DNA from: Variovorax ginsengisoli
GTDB taxonomy: Bacteria; Pseudomonadota; Gammaproteobacteria; Burkholderiales; Burkholderiaceae_C
Direction of reading: 5' to 3'
Assembly: GCF_030486595.1 (NCBI RefSeq)
Contig: NZ_JAUJZH010000029.1
Coordinates: forward strand, 1-64,000
DNA length: 64,000 nt
Part shown: in pieces, positions 35,852-44,561 of the stretch
How positions within the stretch are numbered: position 1 is the stretch's first letter
Layout of the letters: the number at the start of each line of letters is the position of its first letter
Made by a program: the position numbers and the translations under genes
The notes under the pieces: generated by a model
Database searches by the model: none
What the model was told of the DNA's origin: nothing
Seen by the model: the letters and a program-made list of their open reading frames with translations, nothing else

Positions 35852-36946
35852 TTAGACCAGATAATGCTTTACGGCTTCTTCATCCCAATCCAATCCTACG
35901 CCGGGGACGTCAGGAATAAGGAGGTGGCCATCCTTGATCTCATACGGCGCCTGCAACAATGCGTTGTGCCAGTCGTTCCATTCTAACCAATGGGCCGTTT
36001 CCGACACCCGCATCATATGCGCCGAAACTTCGGGATAAACATGGGATGACAATGGCAAGCCTGCCACTCCAGCAATAGCAGCCGCTCGCGTCCATCCCGT
36101 TACGCCACCTATGCGCATTAGGTCCAGCATGACAAGATCGGATGACTTCCTTTGAATCGATTTGTATAGCTCACGCGGCCCATAGATGTTCTCTCCCATT
36201 TGCAGAGGAGTTTTGAGGTCTGCCGCTAGACGGGCATACCCATCATAATCGTCATAAAGAAGCGGCTCTTCGATCCAAATCAGCCCATAGTCATCAATCA
36301 AATGGCATCGCTGTAGAGCCTCGGCGAGGTCAAGACCTTGATTGAAATCAACCATTAAATTAGCCTCATCACCCACTGCCTCGCGGACCGCATCGAGTGT
36401 GGCGAGGTCATCAGCGATTTTTTCTCGCCCCAATCTCATCTTCAAGGTGGTAAACCCACCTTCATTCAAAAGCTCCTTGGCTTCATCGGCCGCTGCTCTT
36501 GGTTCTTGAAGCCAAAGACCATTAGTGTTGTAGCACTGGACTGAACCGACAGAGCCACCGAGCATCACGCACAACGGGAGTTGCGCGCTCTTCGAAAGAG
36601 CATCCCATGCCGCCATGTCGACACCTGAAGCAACAATCATTGAAAAACCTTCATAACCAATCAAATGAAGCGACTTCCGGACTGTATTGAATAAATCACT
36701 TGGTGACACCGTTTGGCCTTTAAGCATCAGCCCAACGTCCTCAAGAGCGGCGACCAAATAACGCAGTGACTTAATGATGTAGGGCTGCAGATAGCTGCGG
36801 CCAATAACCCCATCTTCCGTCATCAAATCAACCAGGACAATGGGCCAATCAGTAAAAGAGCCTTTCCGAGTAACAATTGGTCGTTTTAGCTGAATAACGA
36901 TTGGCCTAGCGGAAATGCTCCGGATTTTTAAAGATCTGCTGATCAT
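35852..36946 (-). CDS. Mandelate racemase/muconate lactonizing enzyme-like
   Basis: A 364-aa enolase-superfamily enzyme (ATG 36946, GAGG about nine bases upstream). The first base is in LKMRLGR (K-x-R in place of K-x-K of mandelate racemase). Metal ligands are in VDFNQG, IEEPL and GENIYG. The His-Asp dyad is in VMLDLMRIGGVTGW and LPLSSHVYPE, with a final Glu in LEWNDW. So a mandelate-racemase-type active site is intact. It could be an acid-sugar dehydratase or an aromatic 2-hydroxyacid racemase; neighbours favour an acid with an aromatic or alkyl side chain. Confidence 0.88.
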   Translation of the reverse strand: MISRSLKIRSISARPIVIQLKRPIVTRKGSFTDWPIVLVDLMTEDGVIGRSYLQPYIIKSLRYLVAALEDVGLMLKGQTVSPSDLFNTVRKSLHLIGYEGFSMIVASGVDMAAWDALSKSAQLPLCVMLGGSVGSVQCYNTNGLWLQEPRAAADEAKELLNEGGFTTLKMRLGREKIADDLATLDAVREAVGDEANLMVDFNQGLDLAEALQRCHLIDDYGLIWIEEPLLYDDYDGYARLAADLKTPLQMGENIYGPRELYKSIQRKSSDLVMLDLMRIGGVTGWTRAAAIAGVAGLPLSSHVYPEVSAHMMRVSETAHWLEWNDWHNALLQAPYEIKDGHLLIPDVPGVGLDWDEEAVKHYLV

Positions 36947-37070
36947 TGCTTTTACCTCGAGGCTGGAGTTATAAAAGAAAGTAGAGATTTTTGACAATGC
37001 TGCGATCTCTACGAAGAAATATTTTCCTAGTTAAATCGAGAAAACTTGTATCTCAGTCCGCCTCCTCCAT

Positions 37071-37931
37071 TTAACCCGCAGCGACAATCGGGTTTCGAAG
37101 GGTTCCTAAACCGCTTGCACTGATCTCGCAGACGTCGCCGGGGACCATCCACAGTGGCGGCTTGCGTGCAGCACCCACGCCGGCAGGCGTTCCAGTGACG
37201 ACAACATCACCCGGGCGCAAAGTCATAACCGCACTCAATTCGGCGACTAGCGTGGGAATATCGAAAATCAGGTCGTCCGTGTTTCCATTTTGCACTAGGT
37301 CACCATTGAGGCGAGTTTGCAACGATAGCCCTCTTGCGCCTTCGGGTAATTCATCGGCTGTCACAAGATACGGGCCAAAAGCACCAGTTCTATCAAAGTT
37401 TTTGCCGATAGTCCATTGTGGCGTCCGTGTTTGATAGTCACGCAATGAAGCATCATTGAACAATGAATAGGCAAAAACATGCTTCAGAGCGCCTTCTCTG
37501 GAAATATTTCGCCCGCCAACCCCAATCACAAAGGCGATTTCACCCTCATAGTCGAGCTGCTCAGACGTTAGAGGTCGTTCAATCGCTTCTCCATGGCCGA
37601 CCAGACTTGAATTGAAACGAGAGAAAACGGTCGGATAGGTTGGCGTCACGAACCCGCTTTCGACTGAATGATCTACGTAATTCAGGCCGATGCAAATGAT
37701 TTTTTCGGGTGAAAGTAACGGCGGCCTCAGTGAAACTTGGTTCAAATCTATATCTTCACCAAGTGAAAGAGCGTGCGTCAAGTTTCGGATGGCCTCCGGC
37801 CCTTTTTCCAACGCAGCTTGCAGATCGCCTAGGACACCCAATTTATCTAAGTAAATGCCTTTAAAATTCATTCCATTAACAGCCATAGCCAAGCCATCGC
37901 GACCATGCTCCGTGAAGCGTGCTATTTTCAT
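37071..37931 (-). CDS. Fumarylacetoacetate hydrolase (FAH)-family protein
   Basis: A 286-aa FAH-fold enzyme. Metal-binding acids are in LDYEGEIAFVIG and AYSLFNDASLRDYQ; MTLRPGDVVVTGTPAGVG is the conserved C-terminal motif. Family members hydrate, decarboxylate or hydrolyse 2-keto acids from ring cleavage or sugar acid breakdown. ATG 37931 has AGGA upstream. It differs clearly from the second FAH protein at 45768-46550. Confidence 0.92.
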   Translation of the reverse strand: MKIARFTEHGRDGLAMAVNGMNFKGIYLDKLGVLGDLQAALEKGPEAIRNLTHALSLGEDIDLNQVSLRPPLLSPEKIICIGLNYVDHSVESGFVTPTYPTVFSRFNSSLVGHGEAIERPLTSEQLDYEGEIAFVIGVGGRNISREGALKHVFAYSLFNDASLRDYQTRTPQWTIGKNFDRTGAFGPYLVTADELPEGARGLSLQTRLNGDLVQNGNTDDLIFDIPTLVAELSAVMTLRPGDVVVTGTPAGVGAARKPPLWMVPGDVCEISASGLGTLRNPIVAAG

Positions 37932-37985
37932 TATCAATCCTAGTGCCGGAGTTATTAGAGAAATTTAGGAGTAAATAGATTCGAT

Positions 37986-38750
37986 CTAATCAATAATCTT
38001 AATATCTACAGCGCCGATCCCAGAAAATTCAGCACGAATATTATTGCCCGATGAGACCGGGAGTTGACGCAGAAAAGACCCTGTCATGACAACCATGCCT
38101 TCAGTAAGCTGTCGCTGATATTTTTCCAGTCTCTGCTTCAACCACAAGATTGAATTCAGCGGATCTCCTAAGACAACTTCGCCGGCAGCGGAGTCAACCC
38201 GTGCTGCATCTTTGAACAAAGTACAGACGACTTGCCTGTAATCTTTGCCGATGCTATGCATGACAGGCTGACCTAGAACAATCCCAGTGTGCTCCGCATT
38301 GTCAGCAAATGCCACGCCCATATCTAGAACCGTCACCCTCTTCTCGATGTATTCGAAAGCCGGATAGACGAAGTCAACAGAATTGGACATATCTTCAACC
38401 GTACGGGCGCTGCTGATATTCTTGTTTAGCTGAAATGCCAATTCGCATTCAATGTGCGGCTGAATAAGCTGACCGGCGACTAAGGCGGCGCCGGACCACA
38501 GCACCTTGTTTTCGTAAATCGATCCAAATCCTGGCTCCGAAACCCCTAGCTGCTGCTGAACGGCTTTGTTGGTTGCAGCCACCTTCCAACCGAATCGACG
38601 AATTCCGTGAGCCATAAATCGATCTCCAATCTGAATTTGAATCAGACTACCCTCGTCAACAGAAAGTTGACCTTCCCATTGGGTAGGCGTTGGCGATCGT
38701 TCCCAAGCGGATTTCCAAAAAGATTCGAGTACTTCGTGATTTTTATTCAT
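37986..38750 (-). CDS. 2-keto-4-pentenoate hydratase/4-oxalocrotonate decarboxylase-like
   Basis: A 254-aa protein of the MhpD/DmpE/DmpH group. GFGSIYENKVLWSGAAL, CELAFQLNKNI and the metal-site region YPAFEYIEKRVTVLDMG are visible; MVVMTGSFLRQLPV matches the conserved MxTGS-type end. It would hydrate or decarboxylate a dienoate. It lies just upstream of the FAH gene in the same direction; the two often work in consecutive steps of meta-type pathways. Confidence 0.88.
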   Translation of the reverse strand: MNKNHEVLESFWKSAWERSPTPTQWEGQLSVDEGSLIQIQIGDRFMAHGIRRFGWKVAATNKAVQQQLGVSEPGFGSIYENKVLWSGAALVAGQLIQPHIECELAFQLNKNISSARTVEDMSNSVDFVYPAFEYIEKRVTVLDMGVAFADNAEHTGIVLGQPVMHSIGKDYRQVVCTLFKDAARVDSAAGEVVLGDPLNSILWLKQRLEKYQRQLTEGMVVMTGSFLRQLPVSSGNNIRAEFSGIGAVDIKIID

Positions 38751-38863
38751 GGCCCTGGATCCTTTATTTCAACAAGCGCAACTATCTACTTATGTAGTTG
38801 TTGAGCGGGACATCCCAGATGTGCAATCAATGTTTTCGACAAAATATGAAAATATCAAAACCT

Positions 38864-40093
38864 TCAATTCACGTCTGAGAGATTTTCCGAGTCGATGAGC
38901 AACGCGCCAGAATCAAGAAGCGAATTAACTTGCTCCTCTGGTACTCCAATATCCGAAAGCACCTCTCGGTTGTGCTCGCCTCGGAATGCAGGGGGCCCTG
39001 GAGGCGCCAGTTCATCCTTTGAAAACCGCCACGGACGGCCAGGCAAAATGTATTCGCCGCCACGGCGGTTTGGTACACGTTCCACTGCGCGCCAATGTTT
39101 TGACCAGACTGAGTTGGTCAGGGCAGCTGCCGTGCGGATCACACCCATTGCGATTTTTGCTTCATCCAGTTGGCAATCGAGAGCTGCGATGCTCTGAAAT
39201 GTGTAGAACCAGGTTTGCACTATCCGGTGTAGTTCCGTCACATTCCGCTTTCGATCTGCTGCCGTTGCAAAGCGCACATCAGACGCTAGGTCAGGTCGAC
39301 GCATCGCTTTGAGAAAGAAAGGAAACGTAAGAGAACCAACTAAGCTTGCACTTAAAACGATCTGCTCACCGTTCGGGCCTTGAAAGAAAGGACAATCTGC
39401 CGCGCCCAGAATAGGGGGTTCGTCATTCAGTTCTTCCGGATTTAGGTCGAAATGTGCACGTTCGCTTGTTGCGAGCATCGTGGCAGCCATGGGAACGTCG
39501 ACATGCTGACCAACACCAGTAAGGGAGCGCCGAGTCAACGCCGCCAACGCGGCGATTGCGCCCTGTAAGCCGGTATATACGTCGGCATGTGAAAGGCTAT
39601 CGGTCATTGACCGCTCCAATGCTGCCCCGTAATGATCCAGACTGTTACGCGTAAATCCGGATTCTGCCTGAATTACGGGCGCATACGCCATCCTGCTAGC
39701 CCAAGGTCCGAGTTGACCATAGCCAGAGATCGATATATAGATCAAGCGCGAATTGCGCGCTGCCAAGGTCTCATAATCTAATCCCAAAAACTTCATCGTT
39801 CCAGCGCGGAAGTTCTCAACGACGACATCCGCTTCGTCACATAGCTTGAGGATGATGTCGAGCGCTCCTGGCACGTTTAAATCAATGCAGACGTTGCGCT
39901 TCCCAGCGTTTTGCTGAGCGTAGTAGCCTGACATGCCTGACGTTCTTGGATAGGCGAAGCGGGAGAGATCTTGACGTGGCGGCTCGACCTTAATCACATC
40001 GGCACCCAAATCCATCAAGGTTCGGGCGCACAATGGGCCAGCGAGCACACGCGAAAAATCCACGACTTTGATTCCACTTAGTGGGCCACTCAT
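38864..40093 (-). CDS. CaiB/BaiF-family CoA-transferase
   Basis: A 409-aa class III CoA-transferase. The start GIKVVDFSRVLAGPLCARTL and the YAQQNAGKRNVCIDL, VVENFRAGTM and YISISGYGQLGP motifs are family hallmarks. The catalytic Asp should lie in DSLSHADVYTGLQGA. It would activate an organic acid with CoA from another thioester. It ends where an AT-rich gap begins and is followed upstream (2 bp) by the enoyl-CoA hydratase gene, so CoA-ester formation and hydration are linked. Confidence 0.93.
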   Translation of the reverse strand: MSGPLSGIKVVDFSRVLAGPLCARTLMDLGADVIKVEPPRQDLSRFAYPRTSGMSGYYAQQNAGKRNVCIDLNVPGALDIILKLCDEADVVVENFRAGTMKFLGLDYETLAARNSRLIYISISGYGQLGPWASRMAYAPVIQAESGFTRNSLDHYGAALERSMTDSLSHADVYTGLQGAIAALAALTRRSLTGVGQHVDVPMAATMLATSERAHFDLNPEELNDEPPILGAADCPFFQGPNGEQIVLSASLVGSLTFPFFLKAMRRPDLASDVRFATAADRKRNVTELHRIVQTWFYTFQSIAALDCQLDEAKIAMGVIRTAAALTNSVWSKHWRAVERVPNRRGGEYILPGRPWRFSKDELAPPGPPAFRGEHNREVLSDIGVPEEQVNSLLDSGALLIDSENLSDVN

Positions 40094-40095
40094 GG

Positions 40096-40878
40096 CTAGA
40101 CCCCCTCGTATTTGGTGGAGCCAAGATCGCCCGCTTTGTACGCAGCAAGCCCGAACTCGACGTCTTTGGAAGCCCAGATTGGAGCCTGAATCTGGGTCAT
40201 CGCTACGTCTGCGGCAGCCACTCCCTGACTCACGGAAATGCGAATTAATTGCTTAGAGGCGGAGTGAGCGACGCTAGGGCCGGCAGCTATCTCGCTAGCA
40301 ATGCTCATCGTGGCCGACTGCAATCGGTCGTCTGGGACGACCAAATTCAGCAAGTTCCATCGTTCCAGGGTGGAAGCATCGTATCGACGTCCAAGAATCG
40401 CCATTTCACTTGCGCGCAATGCACCGGCACGCTGGCTAATCCGCTGGATGGCGCCCATCAAAGGATGCAGGCCGACGACCACTTCAACGCAGCCGAATTT
40501 TGCCGATTCTGAAGCGATGATGTAGTCGCATGCCGTTGCCAATTCCAACCCGCCGCCCACGCAGATGCCATGCACACTAGCAATCACCGGCAATCGACAT
40601 GACTCGAACCGTGTGAGAAAACCAGGAAGATCATAAGGTGGTGCGTGCCCTGCGATAGCGGCGCTCCGCACGTCGTACAAATAGTCGACGTCCCCACCAG
40701 CAGAGAAGTTTTTTAGGCCGCTGCGCAGGATTACCGCTCGTGATCCCGCAGACTCTGCGGCGGCCAGGCCATCCAGTACCGCGTCCAAAAACGCAATGCT
40801 CATGAAATTGTGAGGGCGTGCCTCCATTGTCAAAATGGACACCGGGCCCTCAACGCTATGCTTGATCAAATCATTCAT
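40096..40878 (-). CDS. Enoyl-CoA hydratase/isomerase family protein
   Basis: A 260-aa crotonase (ATG 40878; ATG 40899 also open). The oxyanion motifs are FSAGGDVDYL and HGICVGGGLELATACDYI; the second catalytic Glu aligns with GCVEVVVGLHP. It is coupled to the CoA-transferase gene with a 2-bp gap. A role in beta-oxidation-like shortening of the CoA ester is inferred. Confidence 0.9.
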   Translation of the reverse strand: MNDLIKHSVEGPVSILTMEARPHNFMSIAFLDAVLDGLAAAESAGSRAVILRSGLKNFSAGGDVDYLYDVRSAAIAGHAPPYDLPGFLTRFESCRLPVIASVHGICVGGGLELATACDYIIASESAKFGCVEVVVGLHPLMGAIQRISQRAGALRASEMAILGRRYDASTLERWNLLNLVVPDDRLQSATMSIASEIAAGPSVAHSASKQLIRISVSQGVAAADVAMTQIQAPIWASKDVEFGLAAYKAGDLGSTKYEGV

Positions 40879-40995
40879 AATTTTGCTTCTTTCTGACATA
40901 CGTTGGATATTTTTAAAATAACATTGCATTTGGAGCCACCACTGGGCCGCCGCCCCCAGAGAAAGAGGTTTCCAGTAAGCTGTATTTTAAAAGTG

Positions 40996-42015
40996 CTACT
41001 GCGGTTGCAATTTGAACTTTACCGCCGTGTCTGCGTACTGCTTGATGGCTGACGCGTAGAAGGCATCAGCCTCTTTTAGCGACATACCGAATGGTTTGGC
41101 AGCACTATCCTTGGCAAACTTCTGAAACTCAGGCGTTTCGAGTGCCTTGCGGATTGCAAGGTTTAACTTTTCCGCAACGCTCTCAGGAATATCCCGCTTC
41201 GCCATAATCACAGTCCATGAAGAATATTCAAAGGAGCGATCCCGCCCTTCTGAAAGAAGTGCGACATCGGGAATTTCGGCATTCCGCTGCGTTGAAGCAA
41301 TACCGATTGCAACAATTCGCCCCTCTTTGATCATGGAAACGCTGTTGGCCGCTACTGGCAAGAATGCCAAGTCCACATGATTTCCAATAAGGTCTTGGAT
41401 AATCGGCGCTCCGCCCTTGTATGGCACTCCTGTTATTCGCATTCCAGCGAACTGTGCAAAATCTTCACTAGCCAAATGCGACAGTGATCCAAGACCTTGA
41501 TGCGCTATAGACAACCCGCCCTGTAATGATTTGCTCAATTCAATCAGGTCTTTGAGTTGTTTTCCTGCAAGGCCCGGCCGGGCCACAAGCATGAAATCGC
41601 CGCGAGCTAATGGAGTGATCAATCTAAAGTCGCTTGCCTTGTATTGGGCGGATGCCAGCACGAGTGGCGCGAGAATCAGATCGTTTGCGTGGGCAAGCAG
41701 CGTGTATCCGTCCGACGACGCTCTCGCGACGTTCATGGCGCCAATAGCACCACCTACGCCCGGAAGGTTTTCAACTACGACGGGTTGCCCAAGCGAGTTT
41801 TGAAGCGACGGGAGAATTTGTCTGACGACTCCGTCCACTCCACCTCCGGCTGGAAACGCCACCTTTACCACTACTGGCTTCGACGGATATGGCTCACTAC
41901 CAGCGCTGATCTGCGGCAAAGAGAAGGCTGTTGCGATCAGGCTAAGAATGACCGCCTTTAACCATGCTGAAATATTGCTCCCGACCGGCAGAGTGAGCGG
42001 ATGATGGATTAACAC
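40996..42015 (-). CDS. Bug/TctC-family periplasmic solute receptor
   Basis: A 339-aa receptor. GTG 42015 is chosen over the open frame to 42102: AGGAG lies six bases upstream and a signal peptide (KAVILSLIATAFSLP) follows. The mature part has the Bug motifs FPAGGGVDGVVRQILP, GQPVVVENLPGVGGAIGAM and ANDLILAPL. These proteins bind carboxylates; Burkholderiales have many orphans without a TctAB transporter, as here. It is the most upstream gene of the island. Confidence 0.92.
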   Translation of the reverse strand: MLIHHPLTLPVGSNISAWLKAVILSLIATAFSLPQISAGSEPYPSKPVVVKVAFPAGGGVDGVVRQILPSLQNSLGQPVVVENLPGVGGAIGAMNVARASSDGYTLLAHANDLILAPLVLASAQYKASDFRLITPLARGDFMLVARPGLAGKQLKDLIELSKSLQGGLSIAHQGLGSLSHLASEDFAQFAGMRITGVPYKGGAPIIQDLIGNHVDLAFLPVAANSVSMIKEGRIVAIGIASTQRNAEIPDVALLSEGRDRSFEYSSWTVIMAKRDIPESVAEKLNLAIRKALETPEFQKFAKDSAAKPFGMSLKEADAFYASAIKQYADTAVKFKLQPQ

Positions 42016-42308
42016 TTTTGTCTCCTGAGCATGTTGGATTTCGGTTTGACCCAGAGGTCCAACCGTCAGACATCGACTTACGGCCACCTCCAACTCATCC
42101 AAGGTCGGATGATGTTCGGTTGCGTTCGCCGATTGTCGATATTACCTGTGAATATTTATATTTTCAACGGATTTTTGCGTCCATCCTGCGAAGTCCCTGT
42201 TTCACCAGGTCGCCACCCGCCTGTGTCGAACGTGTGAGGGCGTAGACGGCGGAGCCCGTCGCGCAGTCCAGCCCACTCGCTAGTGCAGTGCGCCACTCTG
42301 TGCTGTAC

Positions 42309-42419
42309 TTATCCCGCAGCGGCAATGAGAGCGGGCTTGGCCCGCGTGACCTTGGCCAGGATGTCGCAGGCGCGTGCGGTCCAGATGAACGGCTTCGGTT
42401 CGACGTTGTGATGGGCGAG
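42309..42419 (-). pseudogene. IS630-family transposase, C-terminal fragment
   Basis: The minus strand reads HHNVEPKPFIWTARACDILA then KVTRAK and ends in TAA at 42309-42311. This is the C-terminus of IS630-type transposases. The rest is missing: it joins pntB sequence at about 42415-42420. The 42016-42308 gap between Bug and this fragment holds the expected outer end of the element but no clear repeat was identified. Confidence 0.8.
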
Positions 42420-43757
42420 TCGCACCCGACCACCTCCGTCCGCAGCAACCTGTTCGGCATGGTCGACATGGTCGGCATGGCGATCGCCATGCTGACCACC
42501 GCGGCGCTGATCGTCCAGCTCTCGGGCGGCAAGGCGATCGGCATGGCCTGGGTGCTGCTGGGCGTGGTGGTCGGCGGCGGCTGCCGCGCCTAGCGCGCCG
42601 AGACGGTCGAGATGACGCAGATGCCCGAGCTGGTGGCCTTCTTCCACAGCATGATCGGCCTGGCGGCGGTGTTCATCGCGGTGGCCGCGGTGGTCGAGCC
42701 CTGGGCCTTCGGCATCACGCCGACGCCGGTGGCGGCCGCGGTCGGCGTGCAAACGCCCGAGGGCGCCGCGATCATCGACGGCTTCCTGCGCTATGCCATT
42801 CCGGCCGGCAACCGGCTCGAACTGTTCCTGGGCGCGGCCATCGGCGCGATCACCTTCAGCGGCTCGGTGATCGCCTTCGGCAAGCTCTCGGGCAAGTACA
42901 AGTTCCGCCTGTTCCAGGGCGCGCCGGTGCAGTTCAAGGGCCAGCACATGCTCAACCTGGTGCTGGGCCTGCTGACCATCGCGCTGGGCCTGGTCTACAT
43001 GGCGACCGAGAGCTGGGCGGCCTTCCTCGCGATGCTGCTGCTGGCCTTCGTGATGGGCGTGCTGATCATCATCCCGATCGGCGGCGCCGACATGCCGGTG
43101 GTGGTGTCGATGCTCAACAGCTACTCGGGCTGGGCGGCCGCGGGCATCGGCTTCAGCCTGAACAACGCGATGGTGATCGTGGCCGGTTCGCTGGTGGGCT
43201 CCTCGGGTGCGATCCTGAGCTACATCATGTGCAAGGCGATGAACCGCTCGTTCTTCAACGTGATCCTGGGCGGCTTCGGCGGCGAGGCGGCCACCGCCGG
43301 CGGCGCGGCCAAGGAGCAGCGCCCGGTCAAGAGCGGCAGCGCCGACGACGCGCCTTTCGTGCTCAGCAACGCCGAGACCGTGATCATCGTGCCGGGCTAC
43401 GGCCTGGCGGTGGCGCGCGCCCAGCACGCGGTGAAGGAACTCGCGGCCAAGCTCACCGAGCATGGCGTGACGGTCAAGTACGCGATCCATCCGGTGGCGG
43501 GGCGCATGCCGGGCCACATGAACATGCTCTTGGCCGAGGCCGAGGTGCCCTACGACCAGGTGTTCGAGATGGAGGACATCAACGGCGAGTTCGGCCAGGC
43601 CGACGTGGCGATCATCCTGGGCGCCAACGACGTGGTGAACCCGGCCGCGCTCACCAAGGGCATGCCGATCCTGGAGGCCTACAAGGCCAAGACCGTGATG
43701 GTCTTCGGCGACGCGAAGAAGGTGGTCGAGGACATGGCCAAGGCGATCGACTCGTAG
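42415..43757 (+). pseudogene. pntB: NAD(P) transhydrogenase beta subunit PntB, 5' truncated, with in-frame stop
   Basis: PntB is the membrane/NADP-binding subunit of proton-translocating transhydrogenase. Homology begins at SHPTTSVRSN, so the first ~25 residues are lost at the IS630 junction. An amber TAG at 42591-42593 replaces a Trp codon in the region before VEMTQMPELVAFFHS; the 381 codons from ATG 42612 stay open and well conserved (NADP domain: VIIVPGYGLAVARAQ, GRMPGHMNMLLAEA, GANDVVNPAA). There is also a short insertion in GMVDMVGMAIAM. No pntA genes precede it. The downstream part could still be translated but lacks early membrane helices. Confidence 0.9.
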
Positions 43758-43832
43758 CTTCATCGTTTCATCCGTGCAAACCACATCACCGTTGCCGCGC
43801 CAGACACATGGCCAAGCCCAGGAGACCGTCAA

Positions 43833-44526
43833 ATGACCGCCCCTTCCTCGAATTCCGTGCTGGAGCTGGTCAGTACCCAGTCCACCCGCAAGATTTTGGA
43901 GGCGGTCCTGCCCAAATTCGAAAAGCAGAGCGGCGTGCGGATCTCGGCGTCCTACATCGGCGTGTCGGCCATCAAGAGAACGGGAACCCGCGAGATTGCA
44001 GCGGATGTCTTTTTGGGACCCAGCGAGATCGTGGACCAGTACGCTGCGGAGCGTCAACCGGCCTCGATGAAGCGCTGTGCCGTGGCACTGTCGCGCAGCG
44101 GCGCCGCCTTTCGTCCTGAAGTCCGCATCGGCGGTGGTGTACTCGGACGGCATCAGCGGAGAGCACCTCGTCAATGTGTTGCGAAAGTACGGGCTGAGCG
44201 AAGCCGTTGCACGGAAGCGCGTGATCCCCGAGCCGGGAGGATCGGCGGCGACCCTCGTGGCCTCAGGAGCTGCTGAATTGGGTATTCAACAGATCAGCGA
44301 AATGATCGGCGTACCAGGCGTGACCATTCTCGAGTTGCCCGAGGAGTTCAAAAGACAGGCCGCTTATGACGCCATCGCTGTCGACCGGCGCCCACAGGGA
44401 AGTCAGATCGCAGCGCTGCTGGAATTTTTAGGGTCTCAGCAATTTCAGGGTGCGCTAGCCCGGTTCGGTCTGCAACCCGTGCAGATCGCTTTGGGTAGCA
44501 GGCGGCGGCCAAGGGGGATCGTGTGA
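43833..44526 (+). pseudogene. ModA-like solute-binding protein, frameshifted
   Basis: ATG 43833 opens STRKILEAVLPKFEKQSGVR, like the start of molybdate-type (ModA) extracellular binding proteins. Near 44095-44125 the match moves to another frame (SAVVYSDGISGEHLVNVL, then KRVIPEPGGSAATLVASGAA, ELGIQQISEM) and ends at 44526. About 231 codons are recognisable. There is no obvious signal peptide, which is common in a ModA-like cytoplasmic group. It may once have belonged with neighbouring transport genes. Confidence 0.75.
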
Positions 44527-44561
44527 CGCCCTTGCGGGCAGCTGCATCCGGCGACCCAAGC

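Noticed and set aside
42309..44174. A 621-codon open frame on the minus strand rich in His, Arg and Asp
   Set aside because: It lies opposite pntB and the ModA-like gene, is low in complexity and shows no family motif; only its last ~37 codons (IS630 tail) are real coding sequence.
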